A DNA stretch of 39,119 nt from an uncultured Lactobacillus sp. (GCA_937916845.1 CALFSK010000071.1:1-39119); one strand, 5' to 3'; positions 7,879 through 16,125 are shown, numbered from the stretch's first letter. The notes: generated by a model from the sequence alone, not told the origin. Numbers and translations are program-made.

Positions 7879-9057
7879 TTAATTGCTGATGTTGGCCGAC
7901 TTATCAGAGCTTTCAGAATAAGCCAACTGAACATCCTGATAGTAATTGATGACCTGCTTGCCAAAATACTCGGCAGAAATCTGATACAATTTCTTTTGCC
8001 GCGGTTTCGGGTCATCAAAAGTGTGTGGATGCTGCAAATACCGCACGACGTCCTTAATCAAGTGCGCCTCATCGGTAAACGTCGTTCCTAACGACGGATC
8101 GTCTAGTAACTGATCCGTATATGGCCCGGACGCGACGACGGTTTTGAGTCCCGCCGCCATAGCTTCAATGTACGTCAAGCCTTGTGATTCTGAGTGCGAT
8201 GCGGAAACGAACAGATCTGCCATCTGGTATAAATTGTAAACTTCATCGTTATCAATTTCCCCAGTAAACTGGACGTGCTCACTTAAGTTAGCATCCTTCA
8301 CTTGATTTTCCAGTGTTTCCCTAGCTGGGCCATCCCCAACGATTAATAATTGCGCCGTTGGGACCTGCTCAATAATGGCTGGTAACGCCGCGATAACCTC
8401 ATGAATGTTCTTCTCATACGCCAAACGACTCAACGAGAGTAAAACCGGCGTATCAGGCGCATACCCTAACTTCTTGCGATAATCCGCTGTCGGGGCCTGC
8501 TCGTACTGATTAATGTCGATCCCAGTAGGAATGATTCGAATTGGAGCCTTCACGCCGTAACCTTTCAAGGTCTTAGAAACCCGGTGGCTCGGTGCCACGA
8601 TGCCATTCAAATGGTAACAATAGGCCCGGGTCGCTTCCTTAACGTGGTACGGTTTCAGTAACTTGCCATTCGCAATGTAGTGTAGATAGTCTTCATACAT
8701 GGTGTGATACGTATGCACACATGGAATTTTAAGTTGCTTAGCGACAAATTTTCCAATCATGCCCATCGAAAACTCAGTCTGGGTATGGACAATGTCTAAG
8801 CCAAGGTCTTTGGCGACCTGATAAGCTTTGAAAAGTCCGCGTACGGCGATTCGGCGGTCCGTAAACGAAACGAATGGAATGCTAGTAAATCGAAAAATAT
8901 TACGTTCATAAATATTCTTATCAACATGGGGGTCCGTAGTCGTAAAGATGTAAACTTGATGACCAGCCCGCTCGAGTTGATTACGTAATACCTTGATCGA
9001 CGTTGCGACCCCACTCACCTGTGGATAGTATGTATCTGTAAATATCCCGATGTTCAC
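7879..9057 (-). CDS. GT4 1,2-diacylglycerol 3-glucosyltransferase-like protein (LafA-like)
   Basis: Likely transfers glucose from UDP-glucose to diacylglycerol, the first step of the LTA glycolipid anchor. The N-terminus MNIGIFTDTYYPQVSGVATS and the segment DIVHTQTEFSMGMIGK, then TYHTMYEDYLHYI, follow closely the streptococcal alpha-monoglucosyl-DAG synthase as I recall it. The donor site SHSESQGLTYIEAMAAGLKTV carries the GT4 EX7E pattern. The frame extends upstream to 9159, but AAGGGGAG at 9065-9072 places the start at the GTG at 9057, giving 392 residues and the conserved N-terminus. First gene of the operon; a TTGCAA-17-TATAAT promoter lies about 120 bases upstream. Confidence 0.88.
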   Translation of the reverse strand: MNIGIFTDTYYPQVSGVATSIKVLRNQLERAGHQVYIFTTTDPHVDKNIYERNIFRFTSIPFVSFTDRRIAVRGLFKAYQVAKDLGLDIVHTQTEFSMGMIGKFVAKQLKIPCVHTYHTMYEDYLHYIANGKLLKPYHVKEATRAYCYHLNGIVAPSHRVSKTLKGYGVKAPIRIIPTGIDINQYEQAPTADYRKKLGYAPDTPVLLSLSRLAYEKNIHEVIAALPAIIEQVPTAQLLIVGDGPARETLENQVKDANLSEHVQFTGEIDNDEVYNLYQMADLFVSASHSESQGLTYIEAMAAGLKTVVASGPYTDQLLDDPSLGTTFTDEAHLIKDVVRYLQHPHTFDDPKPRQKKLYQISAEYFGKQVINYYQDVQLAYSESSDKSANISN

Positions 9058-9174
9058 GTAGATTCTCCCCTTAATTACCGTTGATTTTGGAATTCCTCCA
9101 TCAAACCAACGTTGCTTCAAGCAAGTCAATCTGCTTGAGCCATGACGATTGCGCTTCAATGCTTAATTATAACA

Positions 9175-9203
9175 ATTATATTGGTTCGATATCAGAGTTG
9201 CAA
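9175..9203 (-). promoter_or_regulatory. Promoter of the glycolipid glycosyltransferase operon
   Basis: On the minus strand, TTGCAA (9198-9203), a 17-base spacer and TATAAT (9175-9180), with a leader of about 110 bases before the GTG start at 9057. A second TATAAT lies ten bases downstream. Confidence 0.75.
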
Positions 9204-9262
9204 ATAATCTTAATATAAATTAAGGGTTCGTAACAGTCCAATGATATTTCTTAGAATACTAA

Positions 9263-9300
9263 AAAGGGCTCAACGGTGATAGAACACCGTTGAACCCTTT
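9263..9300 (-). terminator. Terminator of ptsHI
   Basis: Stem AAAGGGCTCAACGGTG (9263-9278) / CACCGTTGAACCCTTT (9285-9300) with a six-base loop and one mismatch. The minus-strand tail is TTTTTAGTATT. It starts 12 bases after the ptsI stop. Confidence 0.88.
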
Positions 9301-9312
9301 AATTAACGTTAA

Positions 9313-11043
9313 TTATTTGTTGAAGACGTTCTTTTCAACTAATTCCTTAACTTCTTCGTTAGTGACACATTCGTTAATGGCTTTGTCAGCTAACTTAGCC
9401 ATTTCCTTAGTATCAATCTTCTTCATCAAGGAACGCGTCTTAAGAACGGAGGTTGAACTCATTGAGAATTCATCCAAACCTAAGCCCATCAATAATGGTA
9501 CCGCGATTTGGTCCCCAGCAACTTCACCACACATACCAGTGAAGCGGCCGTTAGCGTGGGCAGCGTCAATAACGTGTTTGATCAAACGTAACAACGATGG
9601 GTTGTATGGTTGATACAAGTACGAAACATGTTCGTTACCACGGTCCGCAGCGAATGAGTATTGAATCAAGTCGTTGGTCCCAATACTAAAGAAGTCAACT
9701 TCCTTAGCAAATTGGTCAGCCAAAATGGCAGCGGCTGGAATTTCAATCATGATACCAAGTTTGATATCATCAGCGACCGGTGTCCCGGCCTTAACCAACT
9801 TCGCCTTTTCTTCTTCAAAAATACTCTTAGCTTGACGGAATTCGTCCAAGGTTGCGATCATTGGGAACATAATCCGCAATTGACCGTAATGTGACGCACG
9901 TAACAAGGCCCGTAATTGGGTCCGGAAAATGTCGTCACGATCAAGTGAAATCCGGATAGCACGGTAACCCAAGAATGGGTTCATTTCATCAGGAAGTGGC
10001 AAGTATGGTAAATGCTTGTCCCCACCGATATCCATGGTCCGAACAATCACTGGTTTGCCCTTCATCCCTTCGACAACCTTCTTGTAGGCTTCGAATTGGG
10101 TATCTTCGTCAGGTAATTCTGGACTATTCATGTACAAGAATTCTGACCGGAACAAACCAATTGCTTCAGAGCCCGCGTCTAAGACACCGTCCATATCGTC
10201 CGGTGTCCCAATGTTTGAAGCTAATTCGAAGTGTTTGCCGTCTTTAGAAACGGTTGCTTCGTTCTTTAACTTCGCCCATTCAGCTTTTTGGGCAACGAAA
10301 TCTTTAGCTTGTTGTTGGTAGTCTTTGATTTCAGCATCAGTTGGCTTTAATAAAGCAGAACCATTGATACCGTCTAAGACCAGCGTATCGCCAGCCTTGA
10401 TATCAGTGGTGGCCGTTTCAGAACCAACTACCGCTGGAATCTCAAGGGTCCGTGACATGATAGCGGAGTGACTTGTCCGACCACCAATATCAGTAATGAA
10501 CCCTTTGACGTACTTGCGGTCAAGTTGAGCCGTATCACTAGGGGTCAAGTCGTGCGCAACCACGATCACTTCTGAGTTGATCAAGGCTGGACTTGGTAGG
10601 GTTACCCCTAACAAGTGACTCAAGACCCGCTTAGTCACGTCGCGAATATCGCCAGCACGTTCCTGCATATATGCATTATCCGTCATTGCTTCGAACATTG
10701 AAATGAAAGTATCAGTAACTTCCTTCAACGCTTCTTCGGCATTGACTTTATCATCCTTGATCTTACCTTCAATTTGTCCCAACATTTCAGGGTCAGATAA
10801 AATCGTGATATGAGCTTCAAAAACTTCCGCTTCTTCTTCGCCCAAGTTTTCTACCGCTTTGTCTTTGATGACTTTTAATTCGGCCTTGGAAGCATCAAAA
10901 GCGTCATGTAACCGTTTGACTTCGGCTTCAGTATTAGCAACCGTTGTCTTTTCGAATGACAAATCTGGATCAACTAGCATATAGGCCTTAGCAATTGCAA
11001 TACCATCACTGGCAGCAATTCCTTTTAGTACCTTTTCAGCCAT
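9313..11043 (-). CDS. ptsI: PTS Enzyme I (phosphoenolpyruvate-protein phosphotransferase)
   Basis: Takes the phosphate from PEP and passes it to HPr, starting sugar uptake by all PTS permeases. Full length at 576 aa. The phosphorylated histidine is H192 in [22 protein letters not shown]. The PEP-binding C-terminal barrel shows [11 protein letters not shown], the EI signature [19 protein letters not shown], and the catalytic cysteine in [11 protein letters not shown]. The start ATG overlaps the ptsH stop by one base (TAATG), giving translational coupling. Terminated by a strong hairpin. No anomaly is seen. Confidence 0.98.
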   Translation of the reverse strand: MAEKVLKGIAASDGIAIAKAYMLVDPDLSFEKTTVANTEAEVKRLHDAFDASKAELKVIKDKAVENLGEEEAEVFEAHITILSDPEMLGQIEGKIKDDKVNAEEALKEVTDTFISMFEAMTDNAYMQERAGDIRDVTKRVLSHLLGVTLPSPALINSEVIVVAHDLTPSDTAQLDRKYVKGFITDIGGRTSHSAIMSRTLEIPAVVGSETATTDIKAGDTLVLDGINGSALLKPTDAEIKDYQQQAKDFVAQKAEWAKLKNEATVSKDGKHFELASNIGTPDDMDGVLDAGSEAIGLFRSEFLYMNSPELPDEDTQFEAYKKVVEGMKGKPVIVRTMDIGGDKHLPYLPLPDEMNPFLGYRAIRISLDRDDIFRTQLRALLRASHYGQLRIMFPMIATLDEFRQAKSIFEEEKAKLVKAGTPVADDIKLGIMIEIPAAAILADQFAKEVDFFSIGTNDLIQYSFAADRGNEHVSYLYQPYNPSLLRLIKHVIDAAHANGRFTGMCGEVAGDQIAVPLLMGLGLDEFSMSSTSVLKTRSLMKKIDTKEMAKLADKAINECVTNEEVKELVEKNVFNK

Positions 11044-11309
11044 TATTCAGATAAGCCTTCTTTCTTCATAGTTTCAGCTAATGCTGCGATGGCGTCGGCT
11101 TCGTCGGCACCTTCAGCAGAAATAGTCACGTCGGCGTCTTTACCAACACCAAGTGACATAACGCCCATGATGGACTTTAAGTTAACTGACTTGTCTTGGT
11201 ACTGCAACGTAATTTCTGAATTGAACTTACTTGCTGATTGTACCAATAAGGTTGCGGGACGTGCGTGGATACCTGTGTCTGCGATTACGTGAAATTCTTT
11301 CTTTTCCAT
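11043..11309 (-). CDS. ptsH: Phosphocarrier protein HPr
   Basis: 88-residue PTS carrier. H15 in [10 protein letters not shown] is the catalytic phosphorylation site; S46 in [12 protein letters not shown] is the HPr-kinase site that makes it the corepressor partner of CcpA in Firmicutes. The open frame extends about 105 bases upstream, but GAAGGAGA directly before the ATG at 11309 and the family length fix the start there. First gene of ptsHI, with promoter at 11405-11433 and a ~95-base leader. Confidence 0.98.
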   Translation of the reverse strand: MEKKEFHVIADTGIHARPATLLVQSASKFNSEITLQYQDKSVNLKSIMGVMSLGVGKDADVTISAEGADEADAIAALAETMKKEGLSE

Positions 11310-11404
11310 AACTATTCGATCTCCTTCAAAGATGTAGAGTTTAAAATTGGCCCGAGTCAATTCGAGTTGCCGCCAACACGTGTACTCAAGAGCCCTTACT
11401 AATG

Positions 11405-11433
11405 ATGATAGCAATTATCTAAATAAAATACAA
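11405..11433 (-). promoter_or_regulatory. Promoter of ptsHI
   Basis: On the minus strand, TTGTAT (11428-11433), a 17-base spacer and TATCAT (11405-11410). It lies between the small upstream gene and ptsH, so ptsHI can be transcribed on its own. Confidence 0.6.
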
Positions 11434-11457
11434 GCCCTTTCATTCAAGCTAATCCTA

Positions 11458-11655
11458 TTATTTAGATGGCTTGTCATCACTCTCAAAATGGTAAATAACT
11501 TGTCCGTCTAGGCCTGCCATGCCGATAATCCGTTTACGGTATTCATAATTCATATAAGCATTATGAAATACCATGAAGTTTTCGGGCTCAACGCTAAACG
11601 ACTCGCGCTGCCCGGTTCGTAAATCTTCCATCAACTGCGTGTAATCCGTTGCCAA
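11458..11655 (-). CDS. Small conserved-looking protein of unknown function
   Basis: 65-residue acidic protein with no family I can name. The sequence is compact, with YTQLMEDLRTGQRESFSVEPENFMVFHNAY, then a basic YEYRKRIIG and a short strand GQVIYHFE. The longest frame would start at a GTG (11664), but that GTG lies within the strong ribosome site GGAGGTGG. A TTG at 11655, eight bases after GGAGG, is the better start. The ptsH promoter follows its stop, so it may be cotranscribed with or separate from ptsHI. The codon use and strong ribosome site support a real gene. Confidence 0.65.
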   Translation of the reverse strand: MATDYTQLMEDLRTGQRESFSVEPENFMVFHNAYMNYEYRKRIIGMAGLDGQVIYHFESDDKPSK

Positions 11656-11692
11656 AAAATCCACCTCCCTCAGTTACCAGCTATTTTTCTAA

Positions 11693-11715
11693 GTTAGCCG
11701 CCTAGCCGAGCTAAC
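11693..11715. promoter_or_regulatory. Inverted repeat upstream of the 65-residue protein gene
   Basis: GTTAGC / GCTAAC with an 11-base centre rich in TAGCC; a related GCTAGCCTAAC follows at about 11741. It could be an operator or a leader hairpin. No matching regulator is identified. Confidence 0.3.
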
Positions 11716-11985
11716 CTATGCCGCGTCGTGACCCATGTCCGCTAGCCTAACATCAAGACTGGTCAGTCCTTTGACATGCAAAAATAACACTTTGTACTAT
11801 AATATAGTCAGATAACGCAAGAACGTCTTTTCTGACTAGGTTTTTAATATACAACGAATCCCCTAGTGAGACAAGATATCCGTTGCAGTCATCAAGATTT
11901 CGGAAATAATTGAATCAGATTAGGATGGCATTATTCTACTGACATTGCAATGACAGCGTCCTGTTTTGAAGCTGAGACTTTTAAC

Positions 11986-12013
11986 TTGCAACGGTCAGTA
12001 AAATCGCTATACT
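11986..12013 (+). promoter_or_regulatory. Promoter of clpE
   Basis: TTGCAA (11986-11991), a 16-base spacer and TATACT (12008-12013). The CtsR heptads begin immediately downstream, as expected for repression at the transcription start. Confidence 0.72.
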
Positions 12014-12023
12014 AATAGTCAAA

Positions 12024-12040
12024 GGTCAACAAAGGTCAAA
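12024..12040 (+). promoter_or_regulatory. CtsR operator upstream of clpE
   Basis: Direct heptads GGTCAACAAAGGTCAAA, matching the CtsR consensus of two GGTCAAA heptads three bases apart with one deviation. A third partial heptad AGTCAAA precedes it (12017-12023). CtsR is the known repressor of clp genes in Firmicutes, so clpE should be induced by heat or protein-folding stress. Confidence 0.85.
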
Positions 12041-12114
12041 CAGTCTTTGAACCTTTAACTATAATCTTAATCGATTTAGTTATATTTCTGATGCGAAAGG
12101 TGTGTGACAGCATA

Positions 12115-14343
12115 ATGCTTTGTGACAATTGCCATAAGAACGAAGCGACGATTCATCTTTATACGAACGTCAACGGTCAGCGGCGACAAATCAACCTTTG
12201 TCAAAATTGCTATCAACTGCTAAAGAATCAGGAACAGCAACCAAATAACGGAGTTGGAGGTACTGATATGGCACAAGATCCATTTGGTTTTGGTGGACTT
12301 GACGATATCTTCCGTGCAATGCAAGGTGGCGGCGTCAATCCTGACGAAGCTTACCGGCAACAGCAACAGACCCCACCGACCCAACCAGCTGGTCCTAATG
12401 GCGGCAATCGCCGTGGTAATAACAACGGCGGCGGCCTCCTCGGTCAATACGGCTATAACTTGACGGCTCAAGCCAAGCAAGGCAAGATTGACCCGGTCAT
12501 TGGTCGGGATAACGAAATCAACCGCGTCATCGAAATTTTAAACCGGCGGACTAAGAATAACCCGGTTTTAATTGGTGAAGCTGGGGTTGGTAAAACGGCG
12601 GTCGTGGAAGGCTTAGCACAGAAGATTGTTTCTGGTCAAGTTCCGCAAAAACTGTTAAATAAAGAAATCATTCGTTTAGACGTCGCTTCCCTAGTTCAAG
12701 GAACTGGGATCCGTGGTCAATTCGAACAGCGGATGCAACAATTAATGAAGGAAGTTCAATCGAACCCGAACATCGTCCTCTTCATTGACGAAATCCATGA
12801 AATCATGGGTGCCGGCAATGCTGAAGGCGGGATGGACGCTGGTAACGTCTTAAAGCCAGCGTTAGCTCGTGGCGATTTCCAATTAGTTGGTGCAACTACC
12901 TTAAATGAATATCGCGACATCGAAAAAGACGCTGCCCTTGCCCGCCGGTTCCAACCGGTTACGGTCAATGAGCCTAGCGTTGAAGAATCCGTTAAGATTT
13001 TACAAGGGATTCAAAAGAAATACGAAGACTACCATCACGTCAGCTACACAGCCGATGCGATCGTAGCCGCCGTTAAATTATCGAACCGCTACATTCAAGA
13101 CCGGTTCTTACCAGACAAAGCCATCGACTTGCTCGATGAAGCTGGTTCACGTAAAAACTTGACCTTGAAGACGGTCGATCCTAAGACGATTCAAGAAAAA
13201 ATCGATGCAGCTGAGCAGCAAAAGCAGGACGCCTTGAAGAAGGAAGACTACGAAAAAGCCGCTTACTACCGTGACCAAGTTGCTAAGTTGGAAAAAGCTA
13301 AGCCAGATGAAGATGGCGATAAGCAATCAGCTGACACCGCGACGGTAACGGTCAAAGATATGGAACAAATCGTCGAAGAAAAGACTAACATCCCCGTTGG
13401 CGACTTACAGGCCAAGGAGCAGGCTCAAATGAAGACCTTAGCGCCTGACCTTGAAAGTCACGTCATTGGACAGGACAAGGCCGTTGAAGCCGTTGCTCGT
13501 GCCATTCGGCGTAACCGGATTGGTTTGAACGGGACTGGTCGTCCAATTGGCTCATTCATGTTTGTCGGCCCAACCGGGGTTGGTAAGACGGAATTAGCTA
13601 AGCAATTAGCTGAAGAACTCTTTGGCTCGGAAGATGCGATGATTCGCTTTGACATGAGTGAATACATGGAACCACATTCAGTGGCTAAATTGATTGGTTC
13701 ACCGCCTGGCTATGTCGGTTATGAAGAAGCCGGTCAGTTGACTGAACAAGTTCGGCGTCACCCATACAGCTTAATCCTGTTGGATGAAATCGAAAAAGCC
13801 CACCCGGACGTCATGCACATGTTCTTGCAAATCTTGGACGATGGTCGTTTGACTGATTCACAAGGCCGGACCGTCAGTTTCAAAGATACCATCATCATCA
13901 TGACTTCTAACGCGGGTACTGGCGACACTGGTGAAGCTAACGTCGGTTTTGGCGCAGCTGCCGAGGGTAAGACCCACGACATCACTAGTCGCTTGACCGA
14001 TTACTTCAAGCCAGAATTTCTAAACCGTTTCGATGACATTATCCAATTCAACGCCCTTTCTAAGGAAAACTTGATGAAGATCGTGGCATTGATGATCGAT
14101 GACGTTAACAAGATGTTGGCTAACCAAGGCCTCCACGTTCACGTTACCGAACCAGTCGAAGAAAAGCTTGTCGACTTAGGTTACAATCCGCAAATGGGTG
14201 CTCGGCCGTTACGGCGGGTCATCCAGGAACAGATTGAAGACCGCATTGCGGACTTCTACCTCGACCACATTGATGCTAAAAACATGGTTGCCAAAGTTGA
14301 AGACGGTAAAATCGTTCTCGCAGCGGAAACTAAAGAAGACTAA
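12115..14343 (+). CDS. clpE: ClpE, AAA+ unfoldase of the Clp protease
   Basis: Unfolds misfolded or tagged proteins and feeds them to ClpP. Distinctive ClpE layout: N-terminal zinc finger ([10 protein letters not shown]... LCQNC, two CxxC pairs), a Gln/Gly/Asn-rich spacer (~residues 40-110), first AAA+ domain with Walker [10 protein letters not shown] (~154-162) and FIDEIHEI, a UVR coiled-coil segment ([20 protein letters not shown], ~379-398), second AAA+ domain with Walker [10 protein letters not shown] (~484), and [13 protein letters not shown]. Length 742 aa is typical. The frame opens at 12091, but AAAGGTGTG and the family N-terminus (MLCDNC) place the start at 12115. CtsR operators and a sigma-A-like promoter lie directly upstream. 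Monocistronic. Confidence 0.97.
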   Translation: MLCDNCHKNEATIHLYTNVNGQRRQINLCQNCYQLLKNQEQQPNNGVGGTDMAQDPFGFGGLDDIFRAMQGGGVNPDEAYRQQQQTPPTQPAGPNGGNRRGNNNGGGLLGQYGYNLTAQAKQGKIDPVIGRDNEINRVIEILNRRTKNNPVLIGEAGVGKTAVVEGLAQKIVSGQVPQKLLNKEIIRLDVASLVQGTGIRGQFEQRMQQLMKEVQSNPNIVLFIDEIHEIMGAGNAEGGMDAGNVLKPALARGDFQLVGATTLNEYRDIEKDAALARRFQPVTVNEPSVEESVKILQGIQKKYEDYHHVSYTADAIVAAVKLSNRYIQDRFLPDKAIDLLDEAGSRKNLTLKTVDPKTIQEKIDAAEQQKQDALKKEDYEKAAYYRDQVAKLEKAKPDEDGDKQSADTATVTVKDMEQIVEEKTNIPVGDLQAKEQAQMKTLAPDLESHVIGQDKAVEAVARAIRRNRIGLNGTGRPIGSFMFVGPTGVGKTELAKQLAEELFGSEDAMIRFDMSEYMEPHSVAKLIGSPPGYVGYEEAGQLTEQVRRHPYSLILLDEIEKAHPDVMHMFLQILDDGRLTDSQGRTVSFKDTIIIMTSNAGTGDTGEANVGFGAAAEGKTHDITSRLTDYFKPEFLNRFDDIIQFNALSKENLMKIVALMIDDVNKMLANQGLHVHVTEPVEEKLVDLGYNPQMGARPLRRVIQEQIEDRIADFYLDHIDAKNMVAKVEDGKIVLAAETKED

Positions 14344-14402
14344 ATTTTATAAGCGTGTGCCAGGCAGTCATGTGCTGTCGCACACACCCCATAAAATGAA
14401 AA

Positions 14403-14458
14403 CGACGACCACTAACCCTTTTGATGATAAACTATCATTGAAGGATTAGTGGTCGTCG
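14403..14458 (+). terminator. Long hairpin after clpE
   Basis: Stem CGACGACCACTAACCCTT (14403-14420) / AAGGATTAGTGGTCGTCG (14441-14458) with one mismatch and an inner TGATA/TATCA. The plus-strand U-tract is poor (CTTTGCC), so processing or stability roles are also possible. A smaller GTGTGC / GCACAC pair lies before it, around 14355-14385. Confidence 0.6.
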
Positions 14459-14498
14459 CTTTGCCCCAGGCTCTGAAAAGAAGTCTGGGTTAAAATTC

Positions 14499-14570
14499 AA
14501 AACCCGTTCAGAAGGATCAAACATTTCTGAACGGGTTTTCCTATTGTTATGATTGAAACGTATGACTAAA
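14499..14570 (+). repeat. Terminator-associated dispersed element, copy B
   Basis: Bidirectional hairpin AAAACCCGTTCAGAA (14499-14513) / TTCTGAACGGGTTTT (14525-14539). It is followed by CCTATTGTTATGATTGAAAC and GTATGACTAAAGTCAATTT, which align with the tail of copy A (GAAACGTGTGCCAAAAGGCA). It lies between convergent clpE and the SecB-like gene and serves as terminator for both. Confidence 0.65.
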
Positions 14571-14576
14571 GTCAAT

Positions 14577-14984
14577 TTATTTCTGTTTTTTCAATTCTTC
14601 ACTCACATTAATTGTAGGCAATAAGAACCCTGGATACTCGTTAGAAGCCATAGTCAAATTTGAAATGATCGTCCGCACGTACGGGTATAAAATAGCCACT
14701 GCATTTTGCTTAATAAAGGTCGTAAGTCCAAAATCATCTTTATCATCATCTGGAACATATTCAAATTTTCCTTGTAATGCGACAACAGCTTCAAAAGGTA
14801 GCTTTGTATTTTCTAATGACCCTACAGATACTTTCAAATCAACTAAAATAAAGCCATCCTGTATTTCATCACTTTCATAAAAACTCGGTTTCAACGTGAT
14901 TTGTTTATTGGCCTTATTAAATTTCAAATTTTTCTGGTAGTTGATTTCTTTGACAATATAATTTTTAAATTTTAAAGCACTCAT
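14577..14984 (-). CDS. SecB-like chaperone of a toxin-antitoxin-chaperone module
   Basis: 135-residue protein with the SecB fold signature. The N-terminal strand LKFKNYIVKEINY corresponds to FQIQRIYTKDISF of Escherichia coli SecB. Residues 98-110 (ILYPYVRTIISNL) correspond to ILFPYARECITSM, followed by PGFLLPTINV (118-127) matching the FPQLNLAPVNF region. Classical SecB is an export chaperone of Gram-negatives. Lone SecB-like proteins in TAC modules instead fold and protect the antitoxin (Rv1957 of Mycobacterium tuberculosis, CmdC of CmdTAC). The start overlaps the antitoxin stop (TAATG) with GAGGCGG upstream, so the two are translationally coupled. It is the last gene of three in an AT-rich block. 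The role as antitoxin chaperone is inferred from this order. Confidence 0.85.
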   Translation of the reverse strand: MSALKFKNYIVKEINYQKNLKFNKANKQITLKPSFYESDEIQDGFILVDLKVSVGSLENTKLPFEAVVALQGKFEYVPDDDKDDFGLTTFIKQNAVAILYPYVRTIISNLTMASNEYPGFLLPTINVSEELKKQK

Positions 14985-15559
14985 TAGGCCGCCTCACTTA
15001 TTGACAATTTATTTGACTTCAAAGACAAACTATAACCATCATCTGTCTCATTACTGTAATTCAATCCCGTATCCCAAGCCAATTCAGTTTCCAAGGAGAT
15101 TTCGCTCGCTATTTCCTTCATTTCATCAGGTTTATGCAAATCAGGTAGCTTTTTATGACTATCAAAATAATCGCTTAACATTCTCAAAATATTTTCTTGT
15201 TGGGGAGTTTGTACCCGTAGATTATTTGTCAGCTGTGATAAGGTCGAAAGACCGAGATTTGTATAATCCGAAAAACTACGTAAAGTATGCCCCGATAAAT
15301 CTATCAATTCTTTTATTTGCTCTGGAGATAGGTAGCCTTTAACTTGTCTGTATGCAATAAAATCTCGCCTGTTATTAGCGGTCGGATCATCAAAGTCCGA
15401 CCATAATTCGCCGTCCTCATCCTTCCAATAATAATGCATCACGTACAAGTCATCGCGGTCTTTTACTCGAACTTTTTTTAGTTTGCCCACACCGGTATAC
15501 CATTCTTCACTTTCATACTCCTCATTATAAAATTTCTTTCTTTCATTCACTTTAATCAA
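14984..15559 (-). CDS. Antitoxin with HTH and long C-terminal tail (MqsA/YgiT-like, TAC type)
   Basis: 191-residue protein. Residues 78-128 form a helix-turn-helix like that of MqsA/YgiT antitoxins: LSPEQIKELIDLSGHTLRSF, then a recognition-helix segment and TPQQENILRML. The N-terminal part (1-70) is acidic and Trp/Tyr-rich and lacks the zinc-binding CxxC pairs of classical MqsA. The C-terminal ~60 residues (132-191) contain ELAWDTGLNYSNE with W162 and a hydrophobic-polar tail. By analogy to HigA1 of the M. tuberculosis TAC, this may be the chaperone-addiction segment that SecB binds. The start is a TTG at 15559 with a strong GGAGGTG five bases upstream. It lies 23 bases after the toxin stop. 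The protein probably also represses its own operon. Confidence 0.75.
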   Translation of the reverse strand: MIKVNERKKFYNEEYESEEWYTGVGKLKKVRVKDRDDLYVMHYYWKDEDGELWSDFDDPTANNRRDFIAYRQVKGYLSPEQIKELIDLSGHTLRSFSDYTNLGLSTLSQLTNNLRVQTPQQENILRMLSDYFDSHKKLPDLHKPDEMKEIASEISLETELAWDTGLNYSNETDDGYSLSLKSNKLSISEAA

Positions 15560-15582
15560 AAAAACACCTCCACTAGATCAAA

Positions 15583-16008
15583 TCACTGAAACGGAAAACG
15601 CAATGGTCTTTCGGCTTCATGAATCGAAATCCACATCACCCTGCCACTGGGTCTATCTTGAAACTTTAAATAACATTCGATTTCAAAAATCTTTAGGCCA
15701 AAAATCCATACATCCCCAGGAATATGACGGCGACTTGCATCTGGGAATGGCCCTGAACTGTAGTCTATCCATGACAAATTATTGAAAATCTCGTCGAAAA
15801 TTTTCTCATAGATTTCTTCACCAGCGCTACCTATAGTTGACGCAAATTCTTCGTTTTTCTCTCGATGACTGACACGCCATGTCCGTCGTCTAGCTTTAAT
15901 AGTATTTACAATATCACGTGCGTCATCCTCACTAATCATGACACCAAAAACCACCTTAATATGATTTTCAACTGTAATTATAGCATGCTTGTTTTCCACA
16001 GAAAACAC
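15583..16008 (-). CDS. Putative toxin of the TAC module, family unknown
   Basis: First gene of the three-gene block, the toxin position in most TAC loci. 141 residues from a GTG at 16008 without a good ribosome site. An ATG at 15939 (118 residues) preceded by AAGGTGG is an alternative start. Visible parts: a charged helix EDDARDIVNTIKARRRTWR, a helical stretch EEIYEKIFDEIFNNLSW, and a strand-rich C-terminus with WIFGLKIFEIECYLKF and then ISIHEAERPLRFPF (127-140). The compact alpha-then-beta order with a conserved-looking His/Glu pair near the C-terminus recalls small RelE/MqsR-type mRNA-cleaving toxins. I could not match a family, and neither the activity nor the active site is established. 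Confidence 0.6.
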   Translation of the reverse strand: MFSVENKHAIITVENHIKVVFGVMISEDDARDIVNTIKARRRTWRVSHREKNEEFASTIGSAGEEIYEKIFDEIFNNLSWIDYSSGPFPDASRRHIPGDVWIFGLKIFEIECYLKFQDRPSGRVMWISIHEAERPLRFPFQ

Positions 16009-16110
16009 TCAAGTCTCAATTCAAGCAACCAGTTTTAAAAAAATCCGAAACTCTGTAACATATTAAAAATAGTGACAATTTAGCATTACATCAAGAAACC
16101 GCACTTATTC

Positions 16111-16125
16111 GACACAAAATGTGTC
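16111..16125. promoter_or_regulatory. Perfect inverted repeat, candidate TAC operator
   Basis: GACACAAAATGTGTC: two six-base arms around AAA, just upstream of the likely TAC promoter. HTH antitoxins usually bind such palindromes to autoregulate. The assignment rests on position only. Confidence 0.4.

Larger units (their letters stand above)
11656..12114. other. Intergenic region: hairpin-rich 5' region of clpE
   Basis: About 450 bases without a gene between the small leftward gene and clpE. The left part holds GTTAGC (11693-11698) / GCTAAC (11710-11715). A possible plus-strand promoter (TTGACA at 11771-11776, TACTAT at 11795-11800) is followed by AGTCAGA (11806-11812) / TCTGACT (11831-11837) and then a T-run. 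An alternative stem pairs ACTAGG with CCTAGT downstream, sharing bases with the first. A further palindrome CATTGCAATG lies at 11943-11952. The right end carries the clpE promoter and CtsR box. Confidence 0.55.

Noticed and set aside
7836..8018. Possible frameshift or fusion between the two glycosyltransferases
   Set aside because: Both genes have their own ribosome sites, complete motifs and normal lengths; the overlapping small frame is a shadow.
11771..11803. TTGACA with a perfect TATAAT downstream
   Set aside because: The spacing to TATAAT is 21 bases, too long for a standard promoter; only the TACTAT reading at 18 bases is kept as a possibility.
12220..12480. Open frames on both strands over the clpE N-terminal spacer
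   Set aside because: They result from the repetitive Gln/Asn/Gly codons of the ClpE linker.
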